NCBI RefSeq assembly: GCF_023074055.1
Contig: NZ_JADPKR010000048.1
Coordinates: 1 to 64,000 of the forward strand
From: Bradyrhizobium sp. 141
Lineage (GTDB): Bacteria > Pseudomonadota > Alphaproteobacteria > Rhizobiales > Xanthobacteraceae
DNA length: 64,000 bases
Direction: 5' to 3'
Part shown: positions 27,111 through 34,942 of the stretch, in pieces
How the letters are laid out: every line of letters begins with the position of its first letter
How positions within the stretch are numbered: position 1 is the stretch's first letter
Position numbers and translations under genes: made by a program
The notes under the pieces: generated by a model
What the model was told of the DNA's origin: nothing
What the model saw: only the letters and a program-made list of their open reading frames with translations
Databases searched by the model: none

Positions 27111-27302
27111 TCAGGGAATATTGATCCCCGGCAACGGCCCCGTGGGGTCGATTGATGCTTTTGCGGGTGGCTGCTGCGAGAAAGCCGCGATTGCAATCAA
27201 TACAAAGCATGGCAGGGCGATGAAAAATCCGAGACGCCATCGGTTGGGCTCCGCCCGGTCGTCGGGCGTCGCGAGGCGGCGCGTGCCAGTTGCGGTAGGC
27301 AT
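27111..27302 (-). CDS. Small single-pass membrane protein (63 aa)
   Basis: 63 residues from the ATG at 27302, with GGAGATCCACC before it. A polar, Arg-rich N-terminus is followed by one helix (LGFFIALPCFVLIAIAAF) at about residues 24-41 and a periplasmic-type tail ending GPLPGINIP. First member of the minus-strand run of tiny genes. Upstream lies the AraC remnant region. Function unknown. Confidence 0.6.
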   Translation of the reverse strand: MPTATGTRRLATPDDRAEPNRWRLGFFIALPCFVLIAIAAFSQQPPAKASIDPTGPLPGINIP

Positions 27303-27424
27303 GGTGGATCTCCGAATGTTGTGACGATGAGAAGGCAGCCCTCCAGACGCATCTCCGGCTCCGCTCCTCTGAGCTCCTGCTTGAAGAATCTCGAACTTGC
27401 CAAGATCTAAGTATGCCGTCGCAT

Positions 27425-27480
27425 GCGCGGCTATCCGGTTGTGGCGGCCTTTATCCGGATTTCGCGGAAAACGAGAGACT
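27425..27480 (+). promoter_or_regulatory. Candidate AraC-type motif, copy 2
   Basis: Matches 22921-22975 at 45 of 56 aligned positions, including GTGGCGGC, TATCCGGA and AAAACGAGAGACT. It may be a surviving operator, active or not. Confidence 0.5.
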
Positions 27481-27535
27481 GTGAAGCCATTCATGCCATG
27501 AAGTTCGGACGAACTGGCGTTGGCCAACACAAAAC

Positions 27536-27650
27536 TCAGCTTCGAATGCAGCCCGACGCGCTCTGACGACGGAGCCTACGTCCCTGCGGCATCTCGAGGT
27601 CGAGTGAGAACTCCAGCCTCTGTTGCGGTTCATCACCGAGTAGATGCGAC
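27536..27650. pseudogene. Degenerate AraC regulator fragments in two orientations
   Basis: On the minus strand about 27563-27650 reads LLGDEPQQRLEF and then GRRLRRQ, closely matching LLGDQPGRRLEF and GRSLRRQ of the intact AraC protein at 23049-24080. On the plus strand about 27536-27563 the bases around GAATGCAGCCCGACGCGCTC match the ECSPARS codons of the same gene. The two pieces meet head to head near 27563, which implies an inversion breakpoint. No intact frame remains. Confidence 0.6.
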
Positions 27651-27741
27651 TGAGCCTGTTGCTGGCCAGGTTGGCGATGCGTGAAACAATGTGGCGGGCT
27701 GCATCTTACGGTCGATTGCAAGAATTGCGCTCAGATCGCAC

Positions 27742-27769
27742 GTTTTCCGCGAATTTCGGATAGTTGGCG
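27742..27769 (-). promoter_or_regulatory. Candidate AraC-type motif, copy 3 (inverted)
   Basis: Reverse complement matches 22 of 28 bases of the right half of copy 2, including TTCGCGGAAAAC. It lies on the far side of the AraC remnants and faces them. Confidence 0.45.
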
Positions 27770-27974
27770 CCGAAATCGGATCGCAACATGGGATTCACAG
27801 GACTAATTCTTGCGAGCGAGGCGCTCGCTGTTCGCCTCATTGCAAGCCGAGAGAATGCACAAGAGCCTGAACCTGCGGCAGGCGCCACGCTCCGCCCCGA
27901 GAGGAATGAACCGGATTGCCGCGCCTTCGGCTTGTTGCGCGGCGACCACGAACGAGTTTTGGGAGTTCTGAGAC

Positions 27975-28268
27975 ATGCGATCGCAAGCTTTGCCGATCTC
28001 GACGCCCCGATTGGCGCAAACCCCGGTTCTCGAACGGCCAGCCGTCGTACCGGCAACGGGATTGACCTTCGAGGATGACGGCCTTCGCATCCGCGCGATC
28101 TTCAGTCTACCCGCCACATGGTGGCGGCGGTCTCGTTTCAGGGCAGAGCTGCGCGCGGATCTCAGAGACAAGCCCGAGTTTCTCCGCGACATCGGCATCG
28201 GCGTGTACGAAGCGCAAGCCGAGGTGGCGCGGTATTTCTGGGAAGCATTGATAGTTGAGCGCCGATAG
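27975..28268 (+). CDS. Small DUF1127-like protein
   Basis: 97 residues. The C-terminal half (AELRADLRDKPEFLRDIGIG then YEAQAEVARYFW) has the L-x-D-x-G(I/L)-x(2)-EA-x(2)-E-x(2)-R-x-FW pattern of DUF1127/YjiS-like proteins, which are short and often implicated in RNA or phosphate metabolism. A GGGAGT site lies upstream of the ATG. The first 40 residues are not conserved in type and the start could be later. Confidence 0.65.
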   Translation: MRSQALPISTPRLAQTPVLERPAVVPATGLTFEDDGLRIRAIFSLPATWWRRSRFRAELRADLRDKPEFLRDIGIGVYEAQAEVARYFWEALIVERR

Positions 28269-28418
28269 AACACGGATTAGAGAACCGGCTCACCGCATTG
28301 ACAGCTTGCCTCGATCGGCGTGACCCCTCCCCGTTTGTCAGGAGAGGGTCATAGCCAGCCCCTGCTGGAACATGCTGTCAGCAGCGACGTCCACCTGCGT
28401 CGCCGGCCCGAGAGCTCC

Positions 28419-29195
28419 TCAGGTGGCGCCCTCGTCAGGAATATTGAGAACGGTGCCACAGGCCTTGCAATGCACGGCGTCGGCATCGTGCCTCTGGAGC
28501 CCGCAAGCCGGGCAAGAAAATCGCACCTTGTGCGGACTGAGCAGCGCGCGGGCGAGATTGAAGAACAGAGTTACGCCGAAAATCATGATCACGACGGTGA
28601 TCAAACGACCGACCGTGCCCGGCAAGGTAATGTCGCCAAAGCCTGTCGTTGTCAGCGCCGTGACGGTGAAATACAGGGCATCGGCGTAGTTCCGGATCTG
28701 ATCGTTGCGAAACTTCTGGGTCTCGTAAACGATCCCAGTCATGACGAATATGAACACCGCCAGGTTCGTCACGGCGAAGATGACGTCTTCGTTGCGCCGA
28801 AAGAACGGAGAATCGATACGCAACCTCACCAGCATCTGGTAGTCGCGCAGCAGTCCCAACGTTCGCAGGATCCGGAGAAAGCCTCCCGCCTCTCCGGCTA
28901 GCGGTGCCAGGAAGGACACGATCGCAACCATGTCAGCCCAGGTCGCGAGTTGAGTAAATTTTCGAAACGGATGCCGATCGACGAGGAGCCGTGCCGAGAA
29001 GTCGGCAAGTAACGTTACGCCGAACAAGACATCGAGCGTCTCAACAATCTCGCTGGGCTGCAGGAAGGAGGTTGCGATGATGAACAGCACCGTCACGATA
29101 TCGAAAGCGAGCAGAGCGTAGCGGAAGCGGACGCCGCTCGGCGTGGCGCCCTCGTAAAGGCGGCGGACGTTGCTTCTGAGAGACGTGAAGGTCAC
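28419..29195 (-). CDS. Voltage-gated-type potassium channel with C-terminal zinc ribbon
   Basis: About 258 residues from GTG at 29195; an ATG start gives no conserved sequence, since the frame stays open far upstream (to 29546) with no membrane or channel features. Transmembrane helices run from about residue 22. An S4-like Arg-rich helix (RILRTLGLLRDYQMLVRLR) comes next. The pore helix and selectivity filter are TALTTTGFGDITLPG near residue 185, a GFGD variant of the usual GYGD. The end has two CxxC pairs (CPACGLQ...CKACG), a zinc ribbon. Likely a K+ channel; the zinc ribbon is unusual. Confidence 0.82.
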   Translation of the reverse strand: MTFTSLRSNVRRLYEGATPSGVRFRYALLAFDIVTVLFIIATSFLQPSEIVETLDVLFGVTLLADFSARLLVDRHPFRKFTQLATWADMVAIVSFLAPLAGEAGGFLRILRTLGLLRDYQMLVRLRIDSPFFRRNEDVIFAVTNLAVFIFVMTGIVYETQKFRNDQIRNYADALYFTVTALTTTGFGDITLPGTVGRLITVVIMIFGVTLFFNLARALLSPHKVRFSCPACGLQRHDADAVHCKACGTVLNIPDEGAT

Positions 29196-29355
29196 TGAAT
29201 CATGATCGCGGTTTGCATGGATGATTGCAACTCGGACAGCGCGCCGCAAGATCCGACCAAGTCCTGGCCTCTCTGGCTGGACTCGTCCGTTGGACAGACG
29301 ATCTAGGAACGAGGATCGCCACGTGGCGTTCAGTTCTCTTTCTTTGGGGGCTGAA

Positions 29356-29556
29356 ATGCTCAAAGCCGAGGAATGCCGGGAGTTCGCCGAGCAATATCGA
29401 GCGCGCGCCAACGATGGAAGATCGGCGACTCGCCTCGCCAATGTTCTTCTGAGCGTTTCCAATGCCCCTCTCGCTCTGGCGAGACAATTGGACCTCCTCG
29501 CGTCGGTCGAAAGCCAGGAGAGCGCGAGGATTGCCAACCAGGCCATGCCGGGCTGA
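29356..29556 (+). CDS. Small hypothetical protein (66 aa), rhizobial type
   Basis: 66 residues from the ATG at 29356, with GGGGG upstream. MLKAEECREFAEQYRARAND then a stretch rich in LANVLLSVSNAPLALARQLDLL is a helical, Ala-rich layout I associate with a small protein family common in Bradyrhizobium, from memory only. Its 5' part overlaps the upstream frame of the divergent channel gene. Function unknown. Confidence 0.65.
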   Translation: MLKAEECREFAEQYRARANDGRSATRLANVLLSVSNAPLALARQLDLLASVESQESARIANQAMPG

Positions 29557-29781
29557 GCCGTGTCCTGAACAAGAGTGCCTGTCGGGCGCGCGACGCCGAC
29601 ATCGCCCCACGCGGAGCTGAACCGAGAGCGAAGCTCAGCGGCGACATTCGCGCGACCGGCGTCCTGTCATGCAGCCATAGAGCCGTTTGGGATCTTGTCC
29701 AAACTGTCCGATCCAAGCCTCTTGACGTCCGCGCATTGGTCATCATACTGGTCTGACCACGATCAGACCAAAGAGACAGGG
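29557..29781 (+). promoter_or_regulatory. Promoter region of the GntR regulated cassette
   Basis: About 225 bases without a gene. TTGACG at 29722-29727 and ATACTG at 29745-29750 could be the -35 and -10 boxes with 17 bases between. The -10 overlaps the operator at 29749-29770, so repression by occlusion is plausible. Confidence 0.5.
29749..29770. promoter_or_regulatory. GntR/FadR-type operator
   Basis: The block has a perfect palindrome TGGTCTGACCA, which fits the TNGTNNNACNA consensus of the FadR subfamily. A wider inverted repeat TGGTCTGA...TCAGACCA (8-base arms, 6 between) overlaps it. It sits 12-33 bases before the GntR regulator start. Binding is inferred. Confidence 0.72.
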
Positions 29782-30522
29782 ATGGAACTCAAGCGGGCCA
29801 CCGACGGCGAAAAAGGGTTCGAGAAGGTGTTTGCCTTCTTGCGCGAGCGCCTGCTTGCGGGCTCGCTCAAGCCTGGCGATCGCCTGATCTCCGAGCGCGA
29901 GCTCGCTACCCTGCTCGGCGTCAGCCGACCCATCGTCCGCGAGGCGCTGCGCGCCCTCACCGTGCTCGGCATCGTCGAGATCCGCGACCGCATCGGCACC
30001 GTGGTGACGCGGCCGGACGTGTCGGTGCTGAACGACTTCTTCACCTTCGCGCTGGCCCAGCACGCGGACATGCTCGACGACGTCATGCAGGCGCGCGTCG
30101 CGATCGAATGCCAGGCGGTCCGCCTCGCCTGCGAGCGCGCCAACATCGCCGATTTCGAACGGCTGCAGCGCGCGCTCGCGAAGATCGGGGAGACGATCGA
30201 CGAGGCAGATGCGGGCGGCATGGCCGACTTCGACTTCCATCGTGCCATCGTCGTCGCCTCGCATTCGGAGACGCTGACGGTCCTGCACGCTTCGTTGGCG
30301 GGCCTGTTGACGCATTCGCACCGCAGCCGCCGCGAGCTGGTGCAGGCCTTCCCGTCGGTGAAGACCTATCTGATGGACGATCACCGCCGAATCTTCGAAG
30401 CGGTCATTGCGCGCGATCCGGAGCGCGCGGATGCGACGCTACGCAAGCATTTTGCGATCGGCGACGAATACCGCAGACGCGCCGTCGTCGGCGATATCGA
30501 CAAGACCAGCGCTTCGGGCTGA
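29782..30522 (+). CDS. GntR (FadR subfamily, FCD) transcriptional regulator
   Basis: 246 residues from MELKRATDGEKGF; the frame is open upstream but lacks domain sequence. Winged HTH at about 15-75: VFAFLRERLLAGSLKPGDRL, SERELATLLGVSRPIVREAL, EIRDRIGTVV. The FCD effector domain follows to about 225, with RVAIECQAVRLACERA, FDFHRAIVVAS and DHRRIFEAVIARDPERADATLRKH-type residues that place metal-binding His and Asp. Divergence of FCD ligands prevents prediction. First gene of a cassette that reaches 35860. Confidence 0.93.
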   Translation: MELKRATDGEKGFEKVFAFLRERLLAGSLKPGDRLISERELATLLGVSRPIVREALRALTVLGIVEIRDRIGTVVTRPDVSVLNDFFTFALAQHADMLDDVMQARVAIECQAVRLACERANIADFERLQRALAKIGETIDEADAGGMADFDFHRAIVVASHSETLTVLHASLAGLLTHSHRSRRELVQAFPSVKTYLMDDHRRIFEAVIARDPERADATLRKHFAIGDEYRRRAVVGDIDKTSASG

Positions 30523-30576
30523 TCGCGGACTTCCAATCGATCAAGAAGCCGATCAAACAAGAAACGGACTGATGAC

Positions 30577-31476
30577 ATGGGACGGAACGACAAGGGCAAT
30601 GTCGGCTTCATCGGCATCGGCACGATGGGCCGGGAGATGGTGCGCAATCTGCTGGTGGCCGGACACGCGGTCCGCGTCTTCGATCTGAACGAAGCCGCGC
30701 TGGCCGACAGTATCAAGGAAGGCGCGACGCGCGCCGAGAGTCCCGCCGATGCCGCGCAAGGCACCGATATCGTCATCACCATGCTGCCCGACACGCCCCA
30801 TGTCGAGGCGACCATTTACGGTGGGCACGGCCTGCTGAAATCCCCGCCTCCCGGCAAGCTCATCGTCGACATGAGCACGATCTCGCCGGTTGCCGTTCGC
30901 CGCATCCATGCCGATCTGCAAAAAGCCGGCGTCGGCTTCATCGACGCGCCGGTCTCCGGCGGCCCCGTGGGCGCCCAGAACGCTGCGCTCTCGATCATGG
31001 CCGGCGGCGATGCTGAAGCCTTTGCCAAAGCAGAGCCGTTCTTCCGTGCGATGGGTACGACCATCACGCATGTCGGCGCATCCGGCGCCGGCCAGACCGT
31101 CAAGCTCTGCAATCAGCTGATCTGCGGCATCAACATTCAGGCGATCTGCGAGGCGCTGGCGCTCGGCCGTGCCTCCGGCCTTGATCTCAATCTGCTGCGC
31201 CGCGTGCTGCTCGGTGGCTCCGCGGCCTCCTGGATGCTCGACAAGCTCGGCTCCGCGATGATCGCGGGCGACGTCTCGGCCGGCTTCCGCATCGATCTGC
31301 AGCTCAAGGACCTCCGCCTGGTGCAGGAGCACGCGCAGGCGCTGAGCGTGCCGCTCCCCGGCACCGCGCTTGTCACCAGCCAATATGTCGATGCGCGTGC
31401 CCACGGCGAAGGCAGCAACGGCAATCAGGCGCTGTTCCGCGTCTATGACCGCATGACCAACCAGGTAACCGGCTGA
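30577..31476 (+). CDS. HIBADH-family NAD(P)-dependent dehydrogenase (beta-hydroxyacid type)
   Basis: 299 residues. Rossmann motif GFIGIGTMGREM at about 9-20. DAPVSGGPVGA near 126 is the substrate loop; GAGQTVKLCNQ near 170 contains the catalytic Lys, and the helical C-domain contains QLKDLRLVQE. The family includes 3-hydroxyisobutyrate dehydrogenase, tartronate semialdehyde reductase and threonate dehydrogenase. Given its neighbours (RpiB, ribokinase-like kinase, amino-acid-type transporter) a hydroxyacid or sugar-acid step is likely; the exact substrate cannot be read. Confidence 0.88.
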   Translation: MGRNDKGNVGFIGIGTMGREMVRNLLVAGHAVRVFDLNEAALADSIKEGATRAESPADAAQGTDIVITMLPDTPHVEATIYGGHGLLKSPPPGKLIVDMSTISPVAVRRIHADLQKAGVGFIDAPVSGGPVGAQNAALSIMAGGDAEAFAKAEPFFRAMGTTITHVGASGAGQTVKLCNQLICGINIQAICEALALGRASGLDLNLLRRVLLGGSAASWMLDKLGSAMIAGDVSAGFRIDLQLKDLRLVQEHAQALSVPLPGTALVTSQYVDARAHGEGSNGNQALFRVYDRMTNQVTG

Positions 31477-31486
31477 ATCTAACACG

Positions 31487-32170
31487 ATGAGCCTCCAACT
31501 CGACTTTCCCGCGGTGCTGGAGCGTTGGCCGAGTTTTCTCGCCGGCGCCGCTCTCACGCTGGAGCTTGCGGCCTTCGCGACGGTGCTCGGAGCCCTGTTC
31601 GGCACGCTCGCGGCGGTCGGACGCGGCACGCACAACGCGCTGATTGCAGGCGCCTGCAAGGTCTATGTCGAGACCATCCGCAACACGCCCCTCTTGGTCC
31701 AGATATTCCTGGTCTATTTCGGCCTCGCCAGCCTCGGCCTGAAGTTCTCCGCCTTCACCGTGGCCGTGGCCGCGCTGACGATCAATGTCGGCGCCTACAC
31801 CGCCGAGATCATGCGTGCCGGCTTCGAGGCGATCCCGCGCGGGCAGATCGAGGCGGCCGAAGGCCTGGCGCTGTCGCGTCTGCAGATCTACTGGCACATC
31901 ATCCTGCTACCGGCGATCGAGAAGGTCTATCCGGCGCTGACCAGCCAGTTCGTGCTGCTGATGCTGGCCTCCTCGGTCTGCTCGCAAATCTCGGCCGAGG
32001 AGCTCACGGCCGTTGCCAACTACATCCAGTCGGACACCTATCGCGCCTTCGAGACCTACATCATCGTCGCCGTGCTCTACGTGATCCTGTCGCTGGTGAT
32101 GCGCGCCGGCTTCTGGGGCCTCGGCCTCGTGCTGTTTCCGCGCCGGCGCCGGCTCGGCACGCCATTGTGA
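31487..32170 (+). CDS. Amino-acid-type ABC transporter permease (HisM/HisQ family)
   Basis: 227 residues, about five helices. The EAA loop, [22 protein letters not shown], lies near 125 and contacts the ATPase. Start GTATVRNTPLLVQIFLVYFG-type residues (ETIRNTPLLVQIFLVYFGL) are the PAAT family signature. Translated 10 bases after the dehydrogenase stop, in the same operon. Pairs with the next permease. Confidence 0.93.
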   Translation: MSLQLDFPAVLERWPSFLAGAALTLELAAFATVLGALFGTLAAVGRGTHNALIAGACKVYVETIRNTPLLVQIFLVYFGLASLGLKFSAFTVAVAALTINVGAYTAEIMRAGFEAIPRGQIEAAEGLALSRLQIYWHIILLPAIEKVYPALTSQFVLLMLASSVCSQISAEELTAVANYIQSDTYRAFETYIIVAVLYVILSLVMRAGFWGLGLVLFPRRRRLGTPL

Positions 32171-32171
32171 G

Positions 32172-32846
32172 ATGATCATGGGCGGACATCTCAACATCAA
32201 TCATCTGATGTTTTTGGGCCAGGGCGCGCTGTGGACCATTGGCCTGTCGGCGATCGCGCTGATCGGCGGCGGCATCGTCGGCTTCGTGATCGCGCTGGCG
32301 CGGATCTCGCCGCTCAAATCCGTGCGGATCGCCAGTGCCCTCTATGTCCAGCTCATCCAGGGCACGCCGCTGCTCGTCATCCTGTTCCTCGGCTATTTCG
32401 GCCTTGCCGCCATCGGTTTGCAGGTCTCGCCGTTAGCTGCCGCCGGCGCCTCGCTCACGCTCTACGTCGCCGCCTATCTCGGCGAGATCTGGCGCGGCTG
32501 CATCCAGTCGGTACCGAAGCCGCAATGGGAGGCCGCGGAGGGCCTCGCGCTGAGCCGGACCCAGCGCATGATGAAAGTGATCCTGCCGCAGGCGATCCGC
32601 ATCGCGACGCCGCCGACCGTCGGCTTCATGGTGCAGATCATCAAGAACACCTCGCTCGCCTCCGTCGTCGGCTTCGTCGAGCTGATGCGCTCTGGCCAGA
32701 TCGTCAACAACTCGCTGTTCGAGCCGTTCGCCATCTACGCGATCATCGCCGTCACCTATTTCGCCATGTGCTATCCGCTGTCGCTGTTCAGTCAAAGATT
32801 GGAACGGCGGATGGGGCGTGGCCGATCCAACCTGGCGCCAGCCTGA
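32172..32846 (+). CDS. Amino-acid-type ABC transporter permease, second subunit
   Basis: 224 residues, paralogous to the previous permease, starting 1 base after its stop. PAAT signature [19 protein letters not shown] and EAA loop [21 protein letters not shown]. The two ATGs at 32172 and 32178 are both possible starts. With 31487-32170 it forms the heterodimeric membrane part of the importer. Confidence 0.93.
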   Translation: MIMGGHLNINHLMFLGQGALWTIGLSAIALIGGGIVGFVIALARISPLKSVRIASALYVQLIQGTPLLVILFLGYFGLAAIGLQVSPLAAAGASLTLYVAAYLGEIWRGCIQSVPKPQWEAAEGLALSRTQRMMKVILPQAIRIATPPTVGFMVQIIKNTSLASVVGFVELMRSGQIVNNSLFEPFAIYAIIAVTYFAMCYPLSLFSQRLERRMGRGRSNLAPA

Positions 32847-32847
32847 C

Positions 32848-33606
32848 ATGCAGCAGAACGCACCCTCCTCCGAACCGATCGTATCGCTCCGCAACGTGCA
32901 GAAGAGCTTCGGCCCGCTCCGTGTGCTCGACGGCGTCTCGTTTGCCGTCGAACGCGGCGAGGTGCTGGCGCTGATCGGCCGCTCCGGTTCCGGCAAGAGC
33001 ACGGCGCTGCGCTGCATCGACCGCTTCGAGAAGGTCGACGCCGGCGAGATCGTCGTCTGCGGGCACCGTGTCGACCGTCCGGATGTGAACTTGCGCGCGC
33101 TGCGCCAGGATGTCGGCATCGTGTTCCAGAGCTACAATCTGTTTCCGCACCTCACGATCGAGCAGAACATCACGCTGGCCCCCTGCGCCGTGAAGGGCTT
33201 GTCCGGCTCGCAGGCCAAGGATCTCGCACAAAAAGTGCTGGCGCAGGTCGGACTTGAGGAGAAGCTGCATGCCTATCCCGAACAGCTGTCTGGCGGCCAG
33301 CAGCAGCGCGCCGCGATCGCCCGTTCGCTGGCGATGCAGCCGAAAGTGATGTTGTTCGACGAGGTCACTTCCGCGCTCGATCCCGAACTCACCGGCGAAG
33401 TGCTGAAGGTGATCGAGCAATTGGCGGCCGATGGAATGACCATGGTGATGGTCACCCACGAGATGGGCTTTGCCAAGGGGATCGCCGACCGGATCGTCTT
33501 CATGCATCGCGGAAAGGTCCACGAGACCGGCGCCGCTTCGATCCTGACGTCGCCGACGACGCCAGAGCTCACGCAATTCGTGGGCACTGGAAACTTAAAA
33601 TCATAA
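32848..33606 (+). CDS. Amino-acid-type ABC transporter ATP-binding protein
   Basis: 252 residues from the ATG at 32848, one base after the permease stop; an ATG at 32818 lies inside the permease gene and is less likely. Walker A is GRSGSGKST near 48, the signature LSGGQQQR near 150, and Walker [15 protein letters not shown]. The segment [19 protein letters not shown] is typical of polar amino-acid ATPases. Powers uptake through the two preceding permeases. Confidence 0.95.
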   Translation: MQQNAPSSEPIVSLRNVQKSFGPLRVLDGVSFAVERGEVLALIGRSGSGKSTALRCIDRFEKVDAGEIVVCGHRVDRPDVNLRALRQDVGIVFQSYNLFPHLTIEQNITLAPCAVKGLSGSQAKDLAQKVLAQVGLEEKLHAYPEQLSGGQQQRAAIARSLAMQPKVMLFDEVTSALDPELTGEVLKVIEQLAADGMTMVMVTHEMGFAKGIADRIVFMHRGKVHETGAASILTSPTTPELTQFVGTGNLKS

Positions 33607-33625
33607 CAGGAGAGGAGAACTAGGG

Positions 33626-34420
33626 ATGACCAACAAGACATTGCTGGGGACAGCGGCCGCGCTGTGCTGTTTCCTCATGATGGCCGCCACGCCGGCATCG
33701 GCGGACCTGCTCGACGACATCATGAAGGCGAAGAAGATCCGCATCTCGACCGACCTCGCCATCCCGCCCTCCGGCATGATGGATAGCACCATGAAAGCCA
33801 CCGGGTCCGACGTCGAAGTGGCGCAGCTGCTCGCCAAGGACTGGGGGCTCGAGCTCGAGTTCATCCAGACCACCGGCGCGACCCGCATCCCGAACGTCCT
33901 GACCGGCAAGGCCGACATCATCATTTCGACCCTGTCAGTGACGCCGGACCGCGCCAAGGTGATTGACTTCACCAAGCGTTACGCAACACTGCAATCCGAT
34001 GTCGGCTGCCTGAAATCATCGACCGTCAAGGACTGGCCCGACCTGAAGGACAAGTCGATCGGCGTCTCCCGCGGCACCACGCAGGACACGACCCTGTCCA
34101 ACATGAAGGACAAGGACCTCAAGATCGCCCGTTACGACGACGATGCCACGATGGTGACCGCGGCCGTCTCCGGTCAGGTCGACTGTGTCGCCTCGTCCGC
34201 GACGATCATCAACCAGATCGGCGTGAAGAACCCCTCGCGCGTGTTCGAGTCCAGGATTCCGCTGGCGACGTTCGACCTCGCCATCGGTCTCAAGAAGGGC
34301 GAGCAGCACCTGATGGACAAGCTCAACGCCTGGATCACCGAGAACGTCAAGAACGGCAAGCTCAACGCAATCTACAAGAAATTCCACGGGGTCGAGCTGC
34401 CGCCCGACATGCGCAGCTGA
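33626..34420 (+). CDS. Periplasmic amino-acid-type substrate-binding protein
   Basis: 264 residues, family 3 solute-binding protein. Signal peptide ends near TPASA (about 26). KIRISTDLAIPPSG begins the ligand lobe. TLSVTPDRAKVIDFTKRY carries the conserved Arg that in this family binds an alpha-carboxylate, and VDCVASSATII carries the Asp that binds an alpha-amino group. The ligand is therefore probably an amino acid or amino-acid-like molecule (inference). Preceded by AGGAGAGGAG. Confidence 0.93.
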   Translation: MTNKTLLGTAAALCCFLMMAATPASADLLDDIMKAKKIRISTDLAIPPSGMMDSTMKATGSDVEVAQLLAKDWGLELEFIQTTGATRIPNVLTGKADIIISTLSVTPDRAKVIDFTKRYATLQSDVGCLKSSTVKDWPDLKDKSIGVSRGTTQDTTLSNMKDKDLKIARYDDDATMVTAAVSGQVDCVASSATIINQIGVKNPSRVFESRIPLATFDLAIGLKKGEQHLMDKLNAWITENVKNGKLNAIYKKFHGVELPPDMRS

Positions 34421-34428
34421 ACCAAGAG

Positions 34429-34456
34429 CCGTGACAGCCGCACGCGGCTGTCACGG
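34429..34456. terminator. Stem-loop between the binding protein and rpiB-like gene
   Basis: A 12-base-pair perfect hairpin (CCGTGACAGCCG, CACG loop, CGGCTGTCACGG) with no U-run. It is 9 bases past the binding-protein stop. It probably protects the abundant binding-protein transcript and gives partial termination, so the downstream isomerase and kinase would be expressed less. Confidence 0.65.
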
Positions 34457-34483
34457 TCCATGCAAGATCAAGAAGGACATTAC

Positions 34484-34930
34484 ATGCGTCTCGTCATCGG
34501 ATCCGACCACGCCGGTTGGCCGCTCAAGCAGACCGTCATCGACCACATCCGCAAGCTCGGCCACGACATCATCGACGTCGGCTCCTATGACGACAGGCCG
34601 GTGGATTTCCCCGACATCGCGCGGGCCGTGGCGCAGAAGGTAACATCCGGCGAAGCCGCACGCGGCATCATGGTGTGCGGCACCGGCGTCGGCGCCTCGA
34701 TCGCCGCCAACAAGATGAAGGGCATCCGCGCCGCCGTCTGCCACGACGTCCATTCCGCCCATCAGAGCGTCGAGCATGACGACGTCAACGTCATGTGCAT
34801 CGGTGCTCAGATCGTAGGCGCCTGGCTCGCGGTAGATCTGGTCTCGTCCTACCTCTCCGCCGAATTTTCCACCGACGAGGATTTCCGCCGCCGCGTTGAG
34901 AAGCTGCGCGTCATGGACGAGCAAGGCTGA
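34484..34930 (+). CDS. rpiB: RpiB/LacAB-family sugar-phosphate isomerase
   Basis: 148 residues from the ATG at 34484, with AAGGA in front. MRLVIGSDHAGWPLKQ holds the conserved DHAG motif, GIMVCGTGVGASIAANK carries the catalytic Cys, and CHDVHSAHQSVEHDDVNVMCIGAQ is the family signature with catalytic His. Interconverts aldose and ketose phosphates (ribose-5-phosphate to ribulose-5-phosphate is the classic case; some relatives act on erythrose or other sugars). Substrate here cannot be assigned. Confidence 0.9.
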   Translation: MRLVIGSDHAGWPLKQTVIDHIRKLGHDIIDVGSYDDRPVDFPDIARAVAQKVTSGEAARGIMVCGTGVGASIAANKMKGIRAAVCHDVHSAHQSVEHDDVNVMCIGAQIVGAWLAVDLVSSYLSAEFSTDEDFRRRVEKLRVMDEQG

Positions 34931-34942
34931 CGCCTGCCCGCC

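Larger units (their letters stand above)
27303..27974. other. Scrambled region with AraC gene remnants and promoter motifs
   Basis: About 670 bases with no intact gene. It holds two oppositely oriented copies of the motif found upstream of the intact AraC gene (27425-27480 and 27742-27769). Between them are AraC-like coding fragments in both orientations. The pattern suggests an old duplication followed by inversion and decay. Confidence 0.55.

Noticed and set aside
22545..28315. Similarity of 22551-22580 and 28278-28305 around CTCACCGC and AGCTTGCC
   Set aside because: Short and imperfect; could be chance. A genome-wide search would tell whether it is a repeat.
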